Below, one piece after another: positions 41,143 through 41,738 of a stretch of 41,738 bases of DNA. How positions within the stretch are numbered: the stretch's first letter is position 1; every line of letters begins with the position of its first letter. A model generated the notes under the pieces. It was not told where the DNA came from, ran no database searches, and was given only the letters and a program-made list of their open reading frames with translations. The stretch comes from CAMAVH01 sp035714115 (GTDB lineage: Bacteria > Pseudomonadota > Alphaproteobacteria > SMXQ01): NCBI GenBank assembly GCA_035714115.1, contig DASTMO010000001.1, positions 1 through 41,738 on the forward strand. Direction: 5' to 3'. Position numbers and translations under genes: made by a program.

Positions 41143-41616
41143 ATGACCGTTCTTCCTTCCACCGAACCGCGCCTGTTCATTCCCGCGCTCGCGCCGCTCT
41201 ACGCCAAGCTGCGCGGCCTCGGCTATCCGATCATCCGCATCGCCGCCGGCCTTCTCCTGCTGCCGCATGGCGCGCAAAAGCTGTTCGGCTGGTTCGGCGG
41301 CGGCGGCATCCAGGGCACCGCCGGCTTCTTCACCAAGATGGGCATCGAACCCGCCGTGCCGATGGTGGTGCTCGCCGGCGCGGCCGAATTTTTCGGCGGC
41401 ATACTGCTGGTCCTCGGCCTGCTCACACGCCCGGCCGCCCTCGCGGTCTTCATCCTGATGATGGTCGCGGTCTTCAAGGTCCATCTCGGCGCCGGCTTCT
41501 TCGCCGGCAAGGGCGGCTACGAATTCGCGCTGCTGTGGGGCTTGGTGGCGCTCGGCATCGCCTTGCGCGGCGGCGGGCCGTTGTCGCTCGACCGTAAAAT
41601 CGGCCGCGAATTCTGA
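41143..41616 (+). CDS. DoxX family membrane protein
   Basis: A 157-residue inner-membrane protein of the DoxX type with four helices, at about 25-45, 68-90, 95-112 and 125-145. LLLPHGAQKLFGWFGG near residue 42 is the usual DoxX signature, followed by AEFFGGILLVLGLLTRPAAL. Members are linked to redox stress or unknown membrane functions, and some were first seen as thiosulfate:quinone oxidoreductase subunits. The ATG at 41143 has only a weak GGGG element before it. It stands alone 162 bp after the MoxR block and ends at a hairpin. Confidence 0.9.
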   Translation: MTVLPSTEPRLFIPALAPLYAKLRGLGYPIIRIAAGLLLLPHGAQKLFGWFGGGGIQGTAGFFTKMGIEPAVPMVVLAGAAEFFGGILLVLGLLTRPAALAVFILMMVAVFKVHLGAGFFAGKGGYEFALLWGLVALGIALRGGGPLSLDRKIGREF

Positions 41617-41666
41617 GCCGGGTTCCGCCGCAAAAACGACACGGAACCCGGCCGGAACGAGTTTTT
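41617..41666 (+). terminator. Probable terminator after the DoxX gene
   Basis: GCCGGGTTCCG (41617-41627) pairs with CGGAACCCGGC (41642-41652) around a 14-nt loop. A TTTTT run occurs 9 nt after the stem, farther than ideal. Confidence 0.6.
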
Positions 41667-41724
41667 ACCGGTCGCGTTTCTCCTCCATCAGTTTGCCTGA
41701 GTTGGACCAATGGAGGAGAAGAAG

Positions 41725-41738
41725 ATGCGCATCACCAA
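41725..41738 (+). CDS. Start of a gene cut by the window edge
   Basis: ATGCGCATCACCAA (M-R-I-T and a partial codon) follows GGAGGAG (41712-41718) with 6-nt spacing, a very good ribosome-binding site. Only four full codons are visible, so the product cannot be named. Confidence 0.5.

Overview
The window is GC-rich, gene-dense bacterial chromosome, most likely from an alphaproteobacterium. Four things point that way: a long L25/Ctc protein (rplY) with an Ala/Lys tail beside prs, pth and ychF; separate cytochrome b and c1 genes in a Rieske-b-c1 operon; oxygen-dependent hemF; and the block DUF1285-Nudix-DUF6111-CCA transferase divergent from moxR-DUF58-DUF4159. A Rhodospirillales-like host is a guess, not a demonstration. 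No tRNA, rRNA, transposase, integrase or CRISPR array was seen.

Layout. (1) 1-4.5 kb is housekeeping: the 3' end of an unknown protein, then prs, rplY, pth and ychF, with clear intrinsic terminators. (2) 4.6-25.2 kb is an accessory metabolic region. It holds three orphan TctC/Bug-type solute receptors; three alpha/beta pairs of thiamine-diphosphate 2-oxo acid dehydrogenase E1 subunits in two divergent operons, without E2 or E3; a dienelactone hydrolase-like protein; an ABC solute receptor; a LysR regulator; a Rieske oxygenase; a fused two-domain ABC permease without an ATPase; two tandem IclR regulators; a TauD-like dioxygenase overlapping a cupin protein; and an LVIVD propeller protein. (3) 25.3-31 kb holds a small membrane protein, the cytochrome bc1 operon on the minus strand, trmL without an ordinary start codon, and hemF. 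(4) 30.4-33.9 kb is a minus-strand chain of five genes linked by 4-nt start/stop overlaps. (5) 34-41 kb is a plus-strand moxR-DUF58-BatA/DUF4159-VWA block, then a DoxX protein and the first codons of another gene.

How the genes may work together. The accessory region looks like one or more regulons for uptake and oxidative breakdown of an unknown organic acid or aromatic compound. The best direct regulatory evidence is a near-identical 15-bp palindrome, once between the ABC receptor gene and lysR and once before the Rieske oxygenase gene. It suggests that this LysR protein controls receptor, oxygenase and permease together. A second likely unit runs from the IclR pair through tauD, the cupin gene, two receptors and the propeller gene. 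Two of the three E1 pairs belong to a divergent subtype that lacks several canonical E1 motifs, so they may not serve an ordinary pyruvate dehydrogenase complex. The substrates cannot be read from the sequence.
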